From Blautia sp. OF03-15BH (GTDB lineage: Bacteria > Bacillota > Clostridia > Lachnospirales > Lachnospiraceae): 64,000 nt of DNA. Below the pieces are notes generated by a model, which was given only the letters and a program-made list of their open reading frames with translations, was not told the DNA's origin and did not search any database. Where the stretch lies: NCBI RefSeq assembly GCF_003463065.1, contig NZ_QSCM01000001.1, positions 124,001 to 188,000 of the forward strand. Reading direction: 5' to 3'. Positions 1 through 9,540 of the stretch are shown piece by piece. Position numbers and translations under genes: made by a program. Numbering within the stretch: position 1 is the first letter of the stretch; each line of letters begins with the position of its first letter.

Positions 1-192
1 CACCCGTGCAGCTTCTATGGCAGCTTCGTCCTGGTCGATCCCGATAAGGCGGCCTTTGTCCGAAAGCCTGCGGCAGATCTCATAAGAATGTCCGCCGCCG
101 CCCAATGTGCCATCCACGTAGATACCGTCCGGTCGGATGTTCAGTGACTCCATACACTCACTGAGCAGTACAGATTGATGTTTAAATTCCAT
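1..192 (-). CDS. rsmH: 16S rRNA m4C1402 methyltransferase RsmH (5' part only)
   Basis: The first 64 codons are present; the rest lies beyond the left edge. RsmH (MraW) N4-methylates C1402 of 16S rRNA using S-adenosylmethionine. The visible part starts MEFKHQSVLLSE and holds the SAM-binding signature DGTLGGGGHS (about residues 32-41), then GIDQDEAA. The ATG at 192 has an upstream GGGGAGGAC-type ribosome binding site. It lies 15 bp downstream of mraZ on the same strand, the usual first two genes of the dcw division and cell-wall cluster, so it should be transcribed from the mraZ promoter. Identification is firm; only the N-terminus can be inspected. Confidence 0.95.
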   Translation of the reverse strand, partial: MEFKHQSVLLSECMESLNIRPDGIYVDGTLGGGGHSYEICRRLSDKGRLIGIDQDEAAIEAARV

Positions 193-207
193 ATTGTCCT
201 CCCCTGA

Positions 208-645
208 CTATATGCCTAAGCCTAAATCTGTCATCTGTTCAGCGATCTCGTCCATTGCCACATCGTCCAGGGAATTATTTTCATTCCACTTGTCCTTGCT
301 CCAGATTTCGATTCTGTTCAGCATACCGGTCAGCACTACATCTTTTTCCAGACCTGCAAATTCTCTTAAGGTTGCCGGTAAGAGAATTCTCCCCTGCTTG
401 TCCAGTTCACAGGGCGTTGCACCCGCTACGAAAAAGCGGGCAAACTGCCTGGCGTTCTTATTGGTAAGTGGTAACGATTTCAGTTTGATCTCAAAAGCTT
501 TCCATTCTTCATCAGAGAACACAAACAAGCAGCCGTCCAGTCCCTTCGTGACAACAAATGTCTCTCCAAGCTCCTCGCGGAACCGGGAAGGGATGATCAG
601 CCTGCCCTTGGTATCAATCGTATGACTGTATTCTCCCATGAACAT
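208..645 (-). CDS. mraZ: Transcriptional regulator MraZ
   Basis: A 145-residue MraZ, the usual length. MraZ is an AbrB-fold DNA-binding protein that represses the dcw cluster by binding repeats in its own promoter. It has two SpoVT/AbrB-like halves: MGEYSHTIDTKGRLIIPSRF near residue 3, and CELDKQGRILLPATLREFAG near residue 78. I chose the ATG at 645 (MFMGEYSH) over the GTG at 654 because the AGGTGG ribosome binding site is correctly spaced only for the ATG, and family members start MFMGEY. It precedes rsmH and is preceded by a strong promoter and AAAGTG repeats that are very likely its own operator. Confidence 0.96.
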   Translation of the reverse strand: MFMGEYSHTIDTKGRLIIPSRFREELGETFVVTKGLDGCLFVFSDEEWKAFEIKLKSLPLTNKNARQFARFFVAGATPCELDKQGRILLPATLREFAGLEKDVVLTGMLNRIEIWSKDKWNENNSLDDVAMDEIAEQMTDLGLGI

Positions 646-729
646 GGTGGCCACCTACTTTCTGTAAAAACACAGATCACGTCTCATCCGTGTCCTGTGG
701 AAAAACGATATTCTGTGAACCACATGCTT

Positions 730-766
730 CACTTTCTAACCACTTTCCTCCACTTTCTACCACTTA
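730..766 (-). promoter_or_regulatory. Probable MraZ operator (AAAGTG box array)
   Basis: On the minus strand four AAGTG-containing boxes occur at 761-766 (imperfect, TAAGTG), 751-756, 741-746 and 730-735 (AAAGTG), spaced 10, 10 and 11 bp, so they lie on one face of the helix. They begin just after the expected transcription start of the promoter at 774-802. AAAGTG boxes are the described MraZ binding motif in Mycoplasma and Bacillus. Autoregulation is an inference. Confidence 0.8.
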
Positions 767-773
767 TGGGATA

Positions 774-802
774 ATAATAGCTCATTTTTTCTTAAAAAGC
801 AA
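774..802 (-). promoter_or_regulatory. Promoter of mraZ-rsmH
   Basis: The minus strand reads TTGCTT (797-802), a 17-bp spacer, then TATTAT (774-779). The predicted start near 767 falls directly before the AAAGTG boxes. Confidence 0.7.
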
Positions 803-872
803 TGGTTAATTCGGATTATTTTTGCCTTTTTCCTAAACACTTCCGTACGGGATTTTTCTCCGGACAGACAAT

Positions 873-925
873 AACCCCCACTTTTCTGCCACCTTCCTGA
901 TCTGGTGGTAAAAAGTGGGGGTTTT
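873..925. terminator. Bidirectional-type hairpin terminator after spo0E-like gene
   Basis: A 13-bp perfect stem (AACCCCCACTTTT at 873-885 with AAAAGTGGGGGTT at 911-923) encloses a second CCACC/GGTGG stem. It lies between the end of the ychF-lgt-spo0E transcript and the mraZ promoter. The T-tract is better on the plus strand than on the minus. Confidence 0.65.
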
Positions 926-940
926 CATCGCTTTTCTTTT

Positions 941-1093
941 TCAGGCACTCTGAAGGTCCAGATATTCTTCAACCAGTCTGTCCAGTACAAGACTCTGCTG
1001 ATAAGTGGCCTCCAGATCATTTTCCAGGGTAAGACGATCCAGTTTCTCCCGTTCTTTTTCAATGCGTTCCCTTAAGTTTTCCATCTGATTCAT
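941..1093 (-). CDS. Spo0E-like aspartyl-phosphate phosphatase (small regulator)
   Basis: A 50-residue ORF beginning MNQMENLRERIEKERE and ending DLQSA. It has the hallmark of the Spo0E family: two helices with a QSLVLDRLVEEYL stretch (about residues 34-46) matching the S-x-x-x-D signature used to dephosphorylate Spo0A~P. Start ATG at 1093 has AAGGAG about 12 bp upstream, slightly long; the ATG at 1084 is an alternative. Its 5' end overlaps the 3' end of lgt by 35 bp in another frame, so it is probably translated from the same mRNA. It suggests a spore-forming or Spo0A-containing host. The function is inferred from motif and size only. Confidence 0.75.
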   Translation of the reverse strand: MNQMENLRERIEKEREKLDRLTLENDLEATYQQSLVLDRLVEEYLDLQSA

Positions 1094-1967
1094 TGCGTCT
1101 GTTTTCTCCTTTCGGTGTATCCCCTTTTTTTCTCAAAAGCACGATCAAAAGTATCGAAACAACAACCATCACACCGGCCAGAAGCTGTGATACCGGCCAA
1201 TGGACTACGGGAAGCAGAAGCTGATCGGTACGGAGTCCTTCGATCCAGACTCTTCCGAGGCCATAGCCACCCAGATAACACAAAAAAACTTCACCATTGA
1301 ATTTCCGGTGATTTATCTTATAGAGTAAAAAAATGAGTACGCCTGCATTCCACAGTGATTCATACAGAAACGTGGGATGCACCTGGATGAACTTCACTCC
1401 GTCGATGATCTGCAGATGCTCCATCATCTGTGCCGTCACCTCACCGGAGCGGACAGCATCCAGCGGAAGCTGCATGGCAAGAAGGTTATCGGTATATCCG
1501 CCGAAAGCCTCCCGGTTGAAAAAGTTTCCCCAGCGGCCGATGATCTGCCCGAGGATGATGCCGCAGCAGGCGGTATCTCCCAGAAGGCCAAAGGGAATTT
1601 TTTTCTTCCTTTTAAAATAAAGCATCGTAAGCATGGCGCCTATGACGCCTCCGTAAATAGCCAGACCGCCCTCCCGGGTGTTCAGGATACTGAGAAGATC
1701 ATCCTTGTATTCTTCCCAGGAAAAGATCACGTAATACAGTCTGGCACAGATCACAGAGATCACGATCCCGACAATGGCCATGTCAAAATAATCATCGGGA
1801 TTCTGCCCGGTCTTCTTTGCCACATAAAGCGCCAGGAAAATCCCCGCCATCATGGCCACGGCAATGGTCACACCATAATAGGCGATCTCAATGCCGAAAA
1901 CCGAAAAACTTTTTCCCACATGCTCCAGACAGATGCCAAGATGTGGAAACCTGATCGCTTCGCTCAT
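1059..1967 (-). CDS. lgt: Prolipoprotein diacylglyceryl transferase Lgt
   Basis: A 302-residue integral membrane enzyme that transfers diacylglyceryl from phosphatidylglycerol to the lipobox cysteine of prolipoproteins. About seven membrane segments are visible. The Lgt signature GRWGNFFNREAFGG lies around residues 143-156, followed by HPTFLYESLWN near 197 and a GLGRVWIEGLRTDQL block near 236. The C-terminal tail is Lys/Arg-rich and cytoplasmic. It follows ychF after 16 bp and overlaps the spo0E-like gene, so all three look cotranscribed. Length and motifs are normal. Confidence 0.96.
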   Translation of the reverse strand: MSEAIRFPHLGICLEHVGKSFSVFGIEIAYYGVTIAVAMMAGIFLALYVAKKTGQNPDDYFDMAIVGIVISVICARLYYVIFSWEEYKDDLLSILNTREGGLAIYGGVIGAMLTMLYFKRKKKIPFGLLGDTACCGIILGQIIGRWGNFFNREAFGGYTDNLLAMQLPLDAVRSGEVTAQMMEHLQIIDGVKFIQVHPTFLYESLWNAGVLIFLLYKINHRKFNGEVFLCYLGGYGLGRVWIEGLRTDQLLLPVVHWPVSQLLAGVMVVVSILLIVLLRKKGDTPKGENRRNESDGKLKGTH

Positions 1968-1983
1968 AAAAAGCTTCCTTTCA

Positions 1984-3081
<1,098 letters not shown>

Positions 3082-3149
3082 CTATTAAAACTTCCTTTCT
3101 TATCTTTTGTTGTATTGTATGATACTTAATTTTTTCCTGCCCATGAGAC

Positions 3150-3179
3150 AGTTTAGCACAGGAACGGACAGAATTGCAA
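3150..3179 (-). promoter_or_regulatory. Possible promoter for ychF-lgt
   Basis: The minus strand has TTGCAA (3174-3179), an 18-bp spacer and TAAACT (3150-3155), within the 131-bp gap between thiN and ychF. Confidence 0.4.
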
Positions 3180-3212
3180 GTGCTTTGACAGAGAAGTCTT
3201 CGACACGATTCG

Positions 3213-3863
3213 TCAATCCTTTGATTCCATCACAAGGAGTTTTCCGGATGAAAACGAGATATCCCCGTTTTCTGCGGTTATTTCGTTGCTGACTCCCAGA
3301 GGGTTCTCCGCCTCCATGTCGTATTCTGTCAACGGATAAAAAAAGCCCCGAAGGGTCAGCCCCTTCACCTGTCCGCCGAAGGCGAACAAAGAAACGTACT
3401 TGCCGTACTGTTTCTTTTTTTCGATCGTCAACGGCTGATCGATCAGCCGGATCCGGTTGTGCGCATCCATAAGAATGCATTCTTTTTTCCGCTCGAGTGC
3501 ATGGGAAAGAAGTTTGATATTTGCCACCACATGATCCAGTCTGGTACCGGTGCCTCCGAGGATATAAATCCTGTCTGCCCCTTCTTCCATGGCAAGCTCC
3601 ATGGCAATGGAAGTATCTGTAAAATCTTTTACCGGATTAAAGGTACGGATCGGGATCTCCGGAAACTGTTTAAAGTATTCCAGTGCTTCTCCGGAAGCGG
3701 AATCAAAATCCCCCACGATATGCGTGGGATGAATCTCTTTCTCTTTCAGGAAACAGATCCCTCTGTCGGCTCCAATGAGAAGCTCCGGTTTTTCCTCTCT
3801 CAAAAAAGCAAGGGCAAAGTCCGGATCCAGACTGCCCCCGCTGATAATAACGGCTGTTTTCAT
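3213..3863 (-). CDS. thiN: Thiamine diphosphokinase
   Basis: A 216-residue enzyme that converts thiamine to thiamine diphosphate with ATP. Visible family motifs are ISGGSLDPDF near the N-terminus, IGADRG (about 31-36), VGDFDS (about 50-55) and GGTGTRLDHVVAN (about 101-113), which shape the ATP and thiamine sites. The C-terminal beta domain (LFAFGGQVKGLTLRG ... NPLGVSNEI) matches the family. Its ATG overlaps the stop of rpe (ATGA), so it is translationally coupled and ends the long murE operon. No TPP riboswitch is seen nearby. Confidence 0.94.
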   Translation of the reverse strand: MKTAVIISGGSLDPDFALAFLREEKPELLIGADRGICFLKEKEIHPTHIVGDFDSASGEALEYFKQFPEIPIRTFNPVKDFTDTSIAMELAMEEGADRIYILGGTGTRLDHVVANIKLLSHALERKKECILMDAHNRIRLIDQPLTIEKKKQYGKYVSLFAFGGQVKGLTLRGFFYPLTEYDMEAENPLGVSNEITAENGDISFSSGKLLVMESKD

Positions 3864-4528
3864 TTCTTTTCCTCATAAGCTTTCATGGCTTCCAGAAATG
3901 CATGGACATTTTCTGCCGCATTTCCCCGGAATACACTGCTGCCGGCTACAAGCACATTTGCTCCGGCGTCCAGGATCTCCGGAAGGTTGTTAAGGCTGAC
4001 ACCGCCATCCACTTCGATATCGATGTCCCGTCCTGCTTTCGTCAGCATTTTCCGGAGATCACGAATCTTATCCGTCACCGCCTGGATGTAAGGCTGACCG
4101 CCAAAGCCCGGGTTTACGCTCATCAGAAGGATCATATCGGTCTCATCCAGCACATAATCCAGAACAGAAAGCGGGGTTGCCGGATTCAGGGCCACACCTG
4201 CTTTTTTTCCAAGGGAACGGATATGCTGAAGGGTCCGGTGAAGATGGGTACAGGCCTCTGCGTGTACGGTGATGATATCGGCACCGCAGTCTGCAAACTC
4301 GCCCACATAACGATCCGGATCCTCCACCATCAGATGTACATCCAGAACTTTATCTGTCATTTTCCGAAACGCACGGACTGCCGGCATTCCGAAATTGATA
4401 CTCGGGACAAAACTTCCATCCATGACATCCACATGGATGTACTGGGCGCCTGCCTCATCAATGGTACGGATCTCCTCTCCCAGTCTGCTGTAATCCGAAG
4501 CCAGCATTGATGGTGATAAAAGATACAT
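3860..4528 (-). CDS. rpe: Ribulose-phosphate 3-epimerase
   Basis: A 222-residue TIM-barrel enzyme that interconverts D-ribulose 5-phosphate and D-xylulose 5-phosphate in the pentose phosphate pathway. Metal- and substrate-binding motifs are all present: LLSPSMLASDY at the N-terminus, VDVMDGSFVPSINFG (about 34-48), DVHLMVEDP (about 64-72), VNPGFGGQPY (about 138-147) and EVDGGVSLNN (about 172-181). It sits 1 bp from rsgA and overlaps thiN, part of the rsgA-rpe-thiN group common in Firmicutes. Confidence 0.97.
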   Translation of the reverse strand: MYLLSPSMLASDYSRLGEEIRTIDEAGAQYIHVDVMDGSFVPSINFGMPAVRAFRKMTDKVLDVHLMVEDPDRYVGEFADCGADIITVHAEACTHLHRTLQHIRSLGKKAGVALNPATPLSVLDYVLDETDMILLMSVNPGFGGQPYIQAVTDKIRDLRKMLTKAGRDIDIEVDGGVSLNNLPEILDAGANVLVAGSSVFRGNAAENVHAFLEAMKAYEEKK

Positions 4529-4529
4529 A

Positions 4530-5411
4530 TTAATATTTCCTCCTGTCTTTTAACTCTTCCAGCATTTCCAGATAGCTTTGATACCGTCTTTTACTGATCT
4601 TCCCTTCGGTTACGGCATCCTTGACACCGCAATCCGGTTCTCTGTCATGAAGGCAGCCCTGGAATCGACAGTAAGGTTCAAAGGGTGTAAAATCCGGAAA
4701 ATAGAGCTGTAATTCTTCTTTTTCCATCTCAGGAAGCATCAGGGAGCTGAAGCCCGGCGTGTCCATGAGATAGGTTTCCTCTTCTACATAGAAAAGTTCC
4801 GAATGGCGGGTCGTATGCTTTCCTCTGTCGATCTTCCGGCTGATCTCTCCGGTCTCCATAGAGGCACCGGGACAGAGCCGGTTGATCAGCGTGGATTTTC
4901 CCACGCCGGATGGCCCGGCCACGGTGGTGGTCTTTCCTCTCAGGATCTCACGGACAGCTTCCATGCCCTTTTCCTGACCGGCACTGACAAAAAGCACCTG
5001 ACTGTCACAGCCGTCGTAGATCTGCTGAAGCTCTTCCATCTCTTCTCTGGTAGAAAGATCTTCCTTATTGAAGCAGATCACGGTCTTCACTTTCTGGTAC
5101 TCCATCATGACCAGAAAGTGATCGAGCAGATTGAAATTCGGTTTCGGCTGATTCACTGCAAAAATCACCAGCGCCTGATCCACATTGGCTACCGCCGGAC
5201 GGATCAGTGTATTCTTTCTCGGAAGGATCTCCATGAGATTTCCTGTCTTCTCTTTCTCATCCAGGATCTCAATGCCTACATCATCTCCCACCAGAGGCTT
5301 GATGCCGTTTTTCCGGAAAATCCCCTTCGCCCGGCACTCATAGATCACGTTATCTCTGGTATGTACATAATAGAAACCGCCGATTCCTTTGATTATCTTT
5401 CCTTTTTGCAT
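4530..5411 (-). CDS. rsgA: Ribosome small-subunit maturation GTPase RsgA
   Basis: A 293-residue circularly permuted GTPase that acts in late 30S assembly. An N-terminal OB fold is followed by the GTPase motifs in permuted order: NKED (G4, residues 115-118), then GPSGVGKS (G1, 166-173), then DTPGF (G3, 217-221). The C-terminal zinc finger is given by Cys248, Cys253, His255 and Cys261 in FEPYCRFQGCLHDREPDCG. It lies 12 bp downstream of prkC, a conserved arrangement linking PASTA-kinase signalling with ribosome assembly. Confidence 0.97.
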   Translation of the reverse strand: MQKGKIIKGIGGFYYVHTRDNVIYECRAKGIFRKNGIKPLVGDDVGIEILDEKEKTGNLMEILPRKNTLIRPAVANVDQALVIFAVNQPKPNFNLLDHFLVMMEYQKVKTVICFNKEDLSTREEMEELQQIYDGCDSQVLFVSAGQEKGMEAVREILRGKTTTVAGPSGVGKSTLINRLCPGASMETGEISRKIDRGKHTTRHSELFYVEEETYLMDTPGFSSLMLPEMEKEELQLYFPDFTPFEPYCRFQGCLHDREPDCGVKDAVTEGKISKRRYQSYLEMLEELKDRRKY

Positions 5412-5423
5412 AAAGTCTTCCTT

Positions 5424-7733
5424 TTACTTAAAAGGTACATTGTTATAGTCGTACTGATATTTCACTTCTCCGCTATCCGGATCCAGGATATAGATCGTGA
5501 TGGTTCCGCTGCTGTTGGATTCACTGCTCCATTTTACGGAATAGGGGAAGGTGAGCACTTCACCTTTTACCAGAGTCGTGGAATATCCATCCTGTGTGAT
5601 AACCAGATCTATCGGCTCTCCGGCATAGACATCCGGTGCCTGAAGACTCACGTTACAGGAATACGCTGCATCTGCCGTGGTCGCAGCTTCAGTGGCCGGT
5701 TCCGGAGAAGCTGTTCCGTTTCCGGACTCGGCCGGATCTCCGGCTCCTACGCTGACGGTCAATGTGACGGTACTTCCTGCTGCCGGGCTTCCATCGATAG
5801 GATCCTGACTGATCACAGTCCCGGCTGCGATATCCGCGCTGACCTGCTCAGTGATCTTTACCGTATAACCGGCTGCTTCCAGACCCGACTGGGCATCAAT
5901 GATGCTCTGGCCGGTGTAGTTTTTCAAGGTCTGCGTGCCGGCGGAAGAAGTATCACCGTCTGCCGGCTGACTTACCCAGAGTTCAATGGTATCGCCGGCC
6001 TTTACCGTACTTCCTGCCTCGGGATTGGCATAGATCACATGATTTCCTTCCACATTCTGATTCGTCGTATATTTTACATTGTATTTGATACCCACTTTAT
6101 CGCAGGCACTCTGTACATCGCTCAGGAGAAGTCCTGCCACCTCAGGCACCGTAACCTCCGTCACACCGCTGCTCACTACATAATAAACGGTAGTATTTTT
6201 CTCCACAGAGCTTTCTGCTGCCGGTGTCTGTGAAATGATCTGGCCTGCCGGATAATCGGCAGAAGGCTGCTCGCCGCTCTTGACTCCGCCGATGCTCAGG
6301 GCATTCAGAGCCTCCAGCGCTTCTTTTTCTGTTTTTCCGGTAAGAGACGGTACGGTAACGGGAACATTGGCTTCCTCTGTCACCTTCTGTACGATATCAC
6401 TTTCGCTCTCCGTGCCGGTGCCGGTCTCTGTCTCCGTAGAGGCTTCCGTTGCGGGCTGCTTCAGTTTTGTCTTGCTTCCTTTAAAATTGAAAAGCCCCGT
6501 CGCATTTCCCACCAGTGCCAGGAAAATGCAGAGAATGATCAGACCGATGATGATGCTTCCAATGGTCATGAATTTTTCCAGTCTGGGACTGATGCCATCT
6601 TCATCCTCGTCCTCATCGGGATCAAAGTAGTTCTCCTGATAGGGATTTCTCTGAGGTGGATAAGAGCTGCCGGCTCCCGCCGGACGGTTTCCCTGCGGAG
6701 GATACGCATTTCCATAACTGCCGTAACCTGAATTTCCATTTCCGGGAGCTACTGCCGGTCCCTTCTGTACCGGAGGCACATTGGGAACACTGTTTCGCTG
6801 AGGATTCACTGGCGTTTCCCCATAACTCTGCTTGATCTGATTCAGCTCGTCTCCGGAGATCACTACCGTACGGGCATTGTTGTTGATGGGTGTCAGCTGC
6901 ACAAAATCGCCCTCGGGATTGACCAGTGATTCTTTGAGATCACGGATCACCTCCGCCATATCATTGTAGCGGCGGTCCGGGCTCTTCTGTGTACATTTGT
7001 AAATGATCTGCACTGTGCTCTTTGGCAGATCCGGCACATATTTTCTCGGGGAGGGAAGCTCCTCCTGGAGATGTTTGATGGCAATGGCCACAGTGCTGTC
7101 CCCGTCAAAAGGCACGGTTCCTGTCAACATCTCATAAAGTGTGATGCCCAGGGAATAGATATCGCTCTTATAATCGCTGTATCCGCCTCTGGCCTGCTCC
7201 GGTGAACTGTAATGGACCGATCCCATAACGCTGGAATTGATCGTATTGGAGCTGGCTGCTCTGGCAATACCAAAGTCCGTAACTTTTACCTTTCCATCCG
7301 TGGAAATAATGATATTCTGCGGCTTTACATCCCGGTGGACGATCCCGTTCCGATGTGCCGCCTCCAGTCCCATGCAGACCTGAATTGCAATACTGGTCGC
7401 TTCGCGGACTGCCAGCCGTCCCTTTTTGTCTATGTATTCTTTCAGAGTGATTCCTTCCACCAGCTCCATGACAATATAGCTGATGCCATGATCCTCTCCT
7501 ACATCATACACATTGACGATATTGGGATGGGCAAGACCTGCCGCTGACTGGGCCTCCACACGGAATTTGGAGATAAACGCCTTATCTTCCCGAAACTCCT
7601 GCTTCAGCACCTTCATCGCCACAAAGCGGTTCAGCTTGTGGTCCTTTGCCTTATAGACATCTGCCATCCCGCCGGAACCGATCCGTCCGATGATCTCATA
7701 TCGTTCCTGTACAAACATTCCTTCTTTTAACAT
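5424..7733 (-). CDS. prkC: PASTA-domain Ser/Thr protein kinase PrkC
   Basis: A 769-residue membrane kinase of the PrkC/Stk1 type. The N-terminal kinase domain has GRIGSGGMADVYKAK (P-loop), an AMKVLK lysine, HRDVKPQNI and DFGIARA. After a Pro/Asn/Gly-rich juxtamembrane stretch and an acidic DPDEDEDEDG patch comes one membrane helix (about residues 391-413). Outside are three PASTA repeats (starting VTVPSLTGKTEKEA, VTVPEVAGLLLSDV and LKNYTGQSIIDAQS) that bind muropeptide or lipid II in this family, then a Ser/Thr/Glu-rich linker and a further C-terminal beta domain of about 90 residues. It overlaps the PP2C gene by 7 bp. The extra C-terminal domain makes it longer than Bacillus PrkC (648). Confidence 0.95.
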   Translation of the reverse strand: MLKEGMFVQERYEIIGRIGSGGMADVYKAKDHKLNRFVAMKVLKQEFREDKAFISKFRVEAQSAAGLAHPNIVNVYDVGEDHGISYIVMELVEGITLKEYIDKKGRLAVREATSIAIQVCMGLEAAHRNGIVHRDVKPQNIIISTDGKVKVTDFGIARAASSNTINSSVMGSVHYSSPEQARGGYSDYKSDIYSLGITLYEMLTGTVPFDGDSTVAIAIKHLQEELPSPRKYVPDLPKSTVQIIYKCTQKSPDRRYNDMAEVIRDLKESLVNPEGDFVQLTPINNNARTVVISGDELNQIKQSYGETPVNPQRNSVPNVPPVQKGPAVAPGNGNSGYGSYGNAYPPQGNRPAGAGSSYPPQRNPYQENYFDPDEDEDEDGISPRLEKFMTIGSIIIGLIILCIFLALVGNATGLFNFKGSKTKLKQPATEASTETETGTGTESESDIVQKVTEEANVPVTVPSLTGKTEKEALEALNALSIGGVKSGEQPSADYPAGQIISQTPAAESSVEKNTTVYYVVSSGVTEVTVPEVAGLLLSDVQSACDKVGIKYNVKYTTNQNVEGNHVIYANPEAGSTVKAGDTIELWVSQPADGDTSSAGTQTLKNYTGQSIIDAQSGLEAAGYTVKITEQVSADIAAGTVISQDPIDGSPAAGSTVTLTVSVGAGDPAESGNGTASPEPATEAATTADAAYSCNVSLQAPDVYAGEPIDLVITQDGYSTTLVKGEVLTFPYSVKWSSESNSSGTITIYILDPDSGEVKYQYDYNNVPFK

Positions 7734-8470
7734 TCTTTCACCTCACCTGGTAGTGGCTCCACCAGAACAACTGAAATGTTGTCCTTTCCACCGTTCTGAT
7801 TTGCCGCTGTAATGAGTTTCCTGGCTCTTTCTTCCACATCTCCTCCGCTTGTCACGATCTCACGGATCTCATTGTCCTCCAGCATATTGCTGAGGCCGTC
7901 AGAACAGAGCAGTATCTTATCTCCTTTCCGTATACGCAGATCAAAGAAATCAATGTTGACTTCCTTTTCCACTCCCACGGCTCTTGTAATCACATTTTTA
8001 TTGGGATGGTTTCTGGCTTCCTCTCTCTTCAGCTTTCCGCTTCGCACCATCTCTTCCACCAGGGAATGATCCTTGGTGATCTGACGGATGTCCTTGCGGA
8101 TCAGATAGAGACGGCTGTCTCCCACATTGGCCACATAAAGGTATCTGTCTTCGATGACAGCAACCACCACCGTAGTCCCCATTCCCGCCAGATTTTCATT
8201 CTCACGGGATTTTTCATATACCCGGCTGTTGGCCTCTTCCACCGCATTCCGGATAATTTTGATGGGATTCGTCTCCTGGCTTTTTCGAACACTGTCAAGC
8301 AAAGTACCAACGGTATCTCTGGAAGCGGTATCACCGGCTCTGTGGCCTCCCATTCCATCTGCAACCACAAAGAGGTTCGGAAGATTCCCTACCGGTGTCT
8401 CAGACGCGAACACAAAATCCTGGTTCATGGACCGGCTCTGGCCTACATCAGTGATGCAAAACGCCTTCAT
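7727..8470 (-). CDS. prpC: PP2C-type Ser/Thr phosphatase, partner of PrkC
   Basis: A 247-residue metal-dependent PP2C phosphatase that reverses PrkC phosphorylation. Motifs are DVGQSRSMNQDF near residue 8, VVADGMGGHRAGDTAS (about 36-51), NVGDSRLYLI (about 115-124), VTRAVG, LLCSDGLSNML (about 187-197) and GGKDNISVVLV near the end; the aspartates are the Mn/Mg ligands. Length equals that of B. subtilis PrpC. It overlaps rlmN upstream by 4 bp and prkC downstream by 7 bp. Confidence 0.96.
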   Translation of the reverse strand: MKAFCITDVGQSRSMNQDFVFASETPVGNLPNLFVVADGMGGHRAGDTASRDTVGTLLDSVRKSQETNPIKIIRNAVEEANSRVYEKSRENENLAGMGTTVVVAVIEDRYLYVANVGDSRLYLIRKDIRQITKDHSLVEEMVRSGKLKREEARNHPNKNVITRAVGVEKEVNIDFFDLRIRKGDKILLCSDGLSNMLEDNEIREIVTSGGDVEERARKLITAANQNGGKDNISVVLVEPLPGEVKEC

Positions 8471-9540
8471 ATTTCTTCCTCTCCTTTGTTCTTTTCCATA
8501 TAACTTCTTCGAAGCTGTCCACAGGCCCCATTGATATCCCGGCCCATTTCCCTTCTTATAGTAACATTTATTCCGTATTTTTCAAGTTTATTTTTGAACG
8601 CCTGCGTCACGCTGCTGCTCGGCTGCACAAAATCCCGCTCCTTGATGGGGTTTACCGGGATCAGATTTACATGACCGTTCAGCCCTTTCAGAAGGTCCGC
8701 CAGTTCTCTGGCATCTTCTGCATGATCATTGACACCGCCTACCAGACTGTACTCAAAGGTCAGTCTCCTGCCGGTTTTGTCATGATAATAACGGCAGGCA
8801 TCCATGACCTCAGAAAGCTCATACTGCTTCGCGATCGGCATGAGTTTTTCCCTTTTCTCCTGACTGGATGCATGGAGAGAAAGGGCAAGTGTGATCTGAA
8901 GTTCCTCGTCTGCCAGCCTCCGGATATTCGGCACGATGCCGCATGTAGAAAGCGTGACATTTCTCTGACTGATATGTAAGCCGTTCTCATCCGTCAAAAG
9001 CTGAATGAACTTCCGCACATTGTCATAATTATCCAGCGGTTCTCCTGTTCCCATAAGAACCAGGTTGGAGACCCGTTCTCCGGAAATCTTCTGGATCTCA
9101 TAGACCTCTTCCAGCATTTCCGAAACGGTCAGATCCCGTTTTTTTCCTCCGATGGTAGAGGCACAGAAACGACAGCCCATACGGCAGCCGACCTGAGAGG
9201 AAATGCACACGGAATTTCCATGGTGGTATTTCATGAGCACACTCTCAATGACATTTCCGTCTTTCAGTTCAAAAAGGTATTTCTGTGTGCCGTCAATCTC
9301 GGAGGTCAGGATCTCCACCGGCTTTAATACCGTATATTCCGTCTCTTCCGCCAGCTTTTCTCTCAGGCTTTTGGAAAGATTGGTCATCTCGTCAAAGCTT
9401 CCGGCCAGCTTCTGATGCATCCACTGATAAAGCTGACCGGCCCGGAAGGGCTTTTCCCCCTGTTCTTTGAACCAGGCTTTCAGTTCTTCCAGAGACAATG
9501 ATCGGATATCTGTTTTTTCCATCATTTTTATCTGTTCCAC
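8467..9540 (-). CDS. rlmN: Dual-specificity 23S rRNA / tRNA adenine-C2 methyltransferase RlmN
   Basis: A 357-residue radical-SAM enzyme that methylates A2503 of 23S rRNA and A37 of certain tRNAs. The CxxxCxxC cluster motif is GCRMGCRFCAST (about residues 118-129), SAM binding is by LMGTGEPLDN (about 162-171), and the second methyl-carrying cysteine is in the C-terminal NGACGQLR. It adjoins rsmB upstream with no gap and overlaps the phosphatase gene downstream. Confidence 0.97.
   Translation of the reverse strand: MEQIKMMEKTDIRSLSLEELKAWFKEQGEKPFRAGQLYQWMHQKLAGSFDEMTNLSKSLREKLAEETEYTVLKPVEILTSEIDGTQKYLFELKDGNVIESVLMKYHHGNSVCISSQVGCRMGCRFCASTIGGKKRDLTVSEMLEEVYEIQKISGERVSNLVLMGTGEPLDNYDNVRKFIQLLTDENGLHISQRNVTLSTCGIVPNIRRLADEELQITLALSLHASSQEKREKLMPIAKQYELSEVMDACRYYHDKTGRRLTFEYSLVGGVNDHAEDARELADLLKGLNGHVNLIPVNPIKERDFVQPSSSVTQAFKNKLEKYGINVTIRREMGRDINGACGQLRRSYMEKNKGEEEI

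Noticed and set aside
4803..6233. Long plus-strand ORF of 476 codons
   Set aside because: Lies antisense to rsgA and prkC, whose motifs are complete; composition is typical of a shadow frame.
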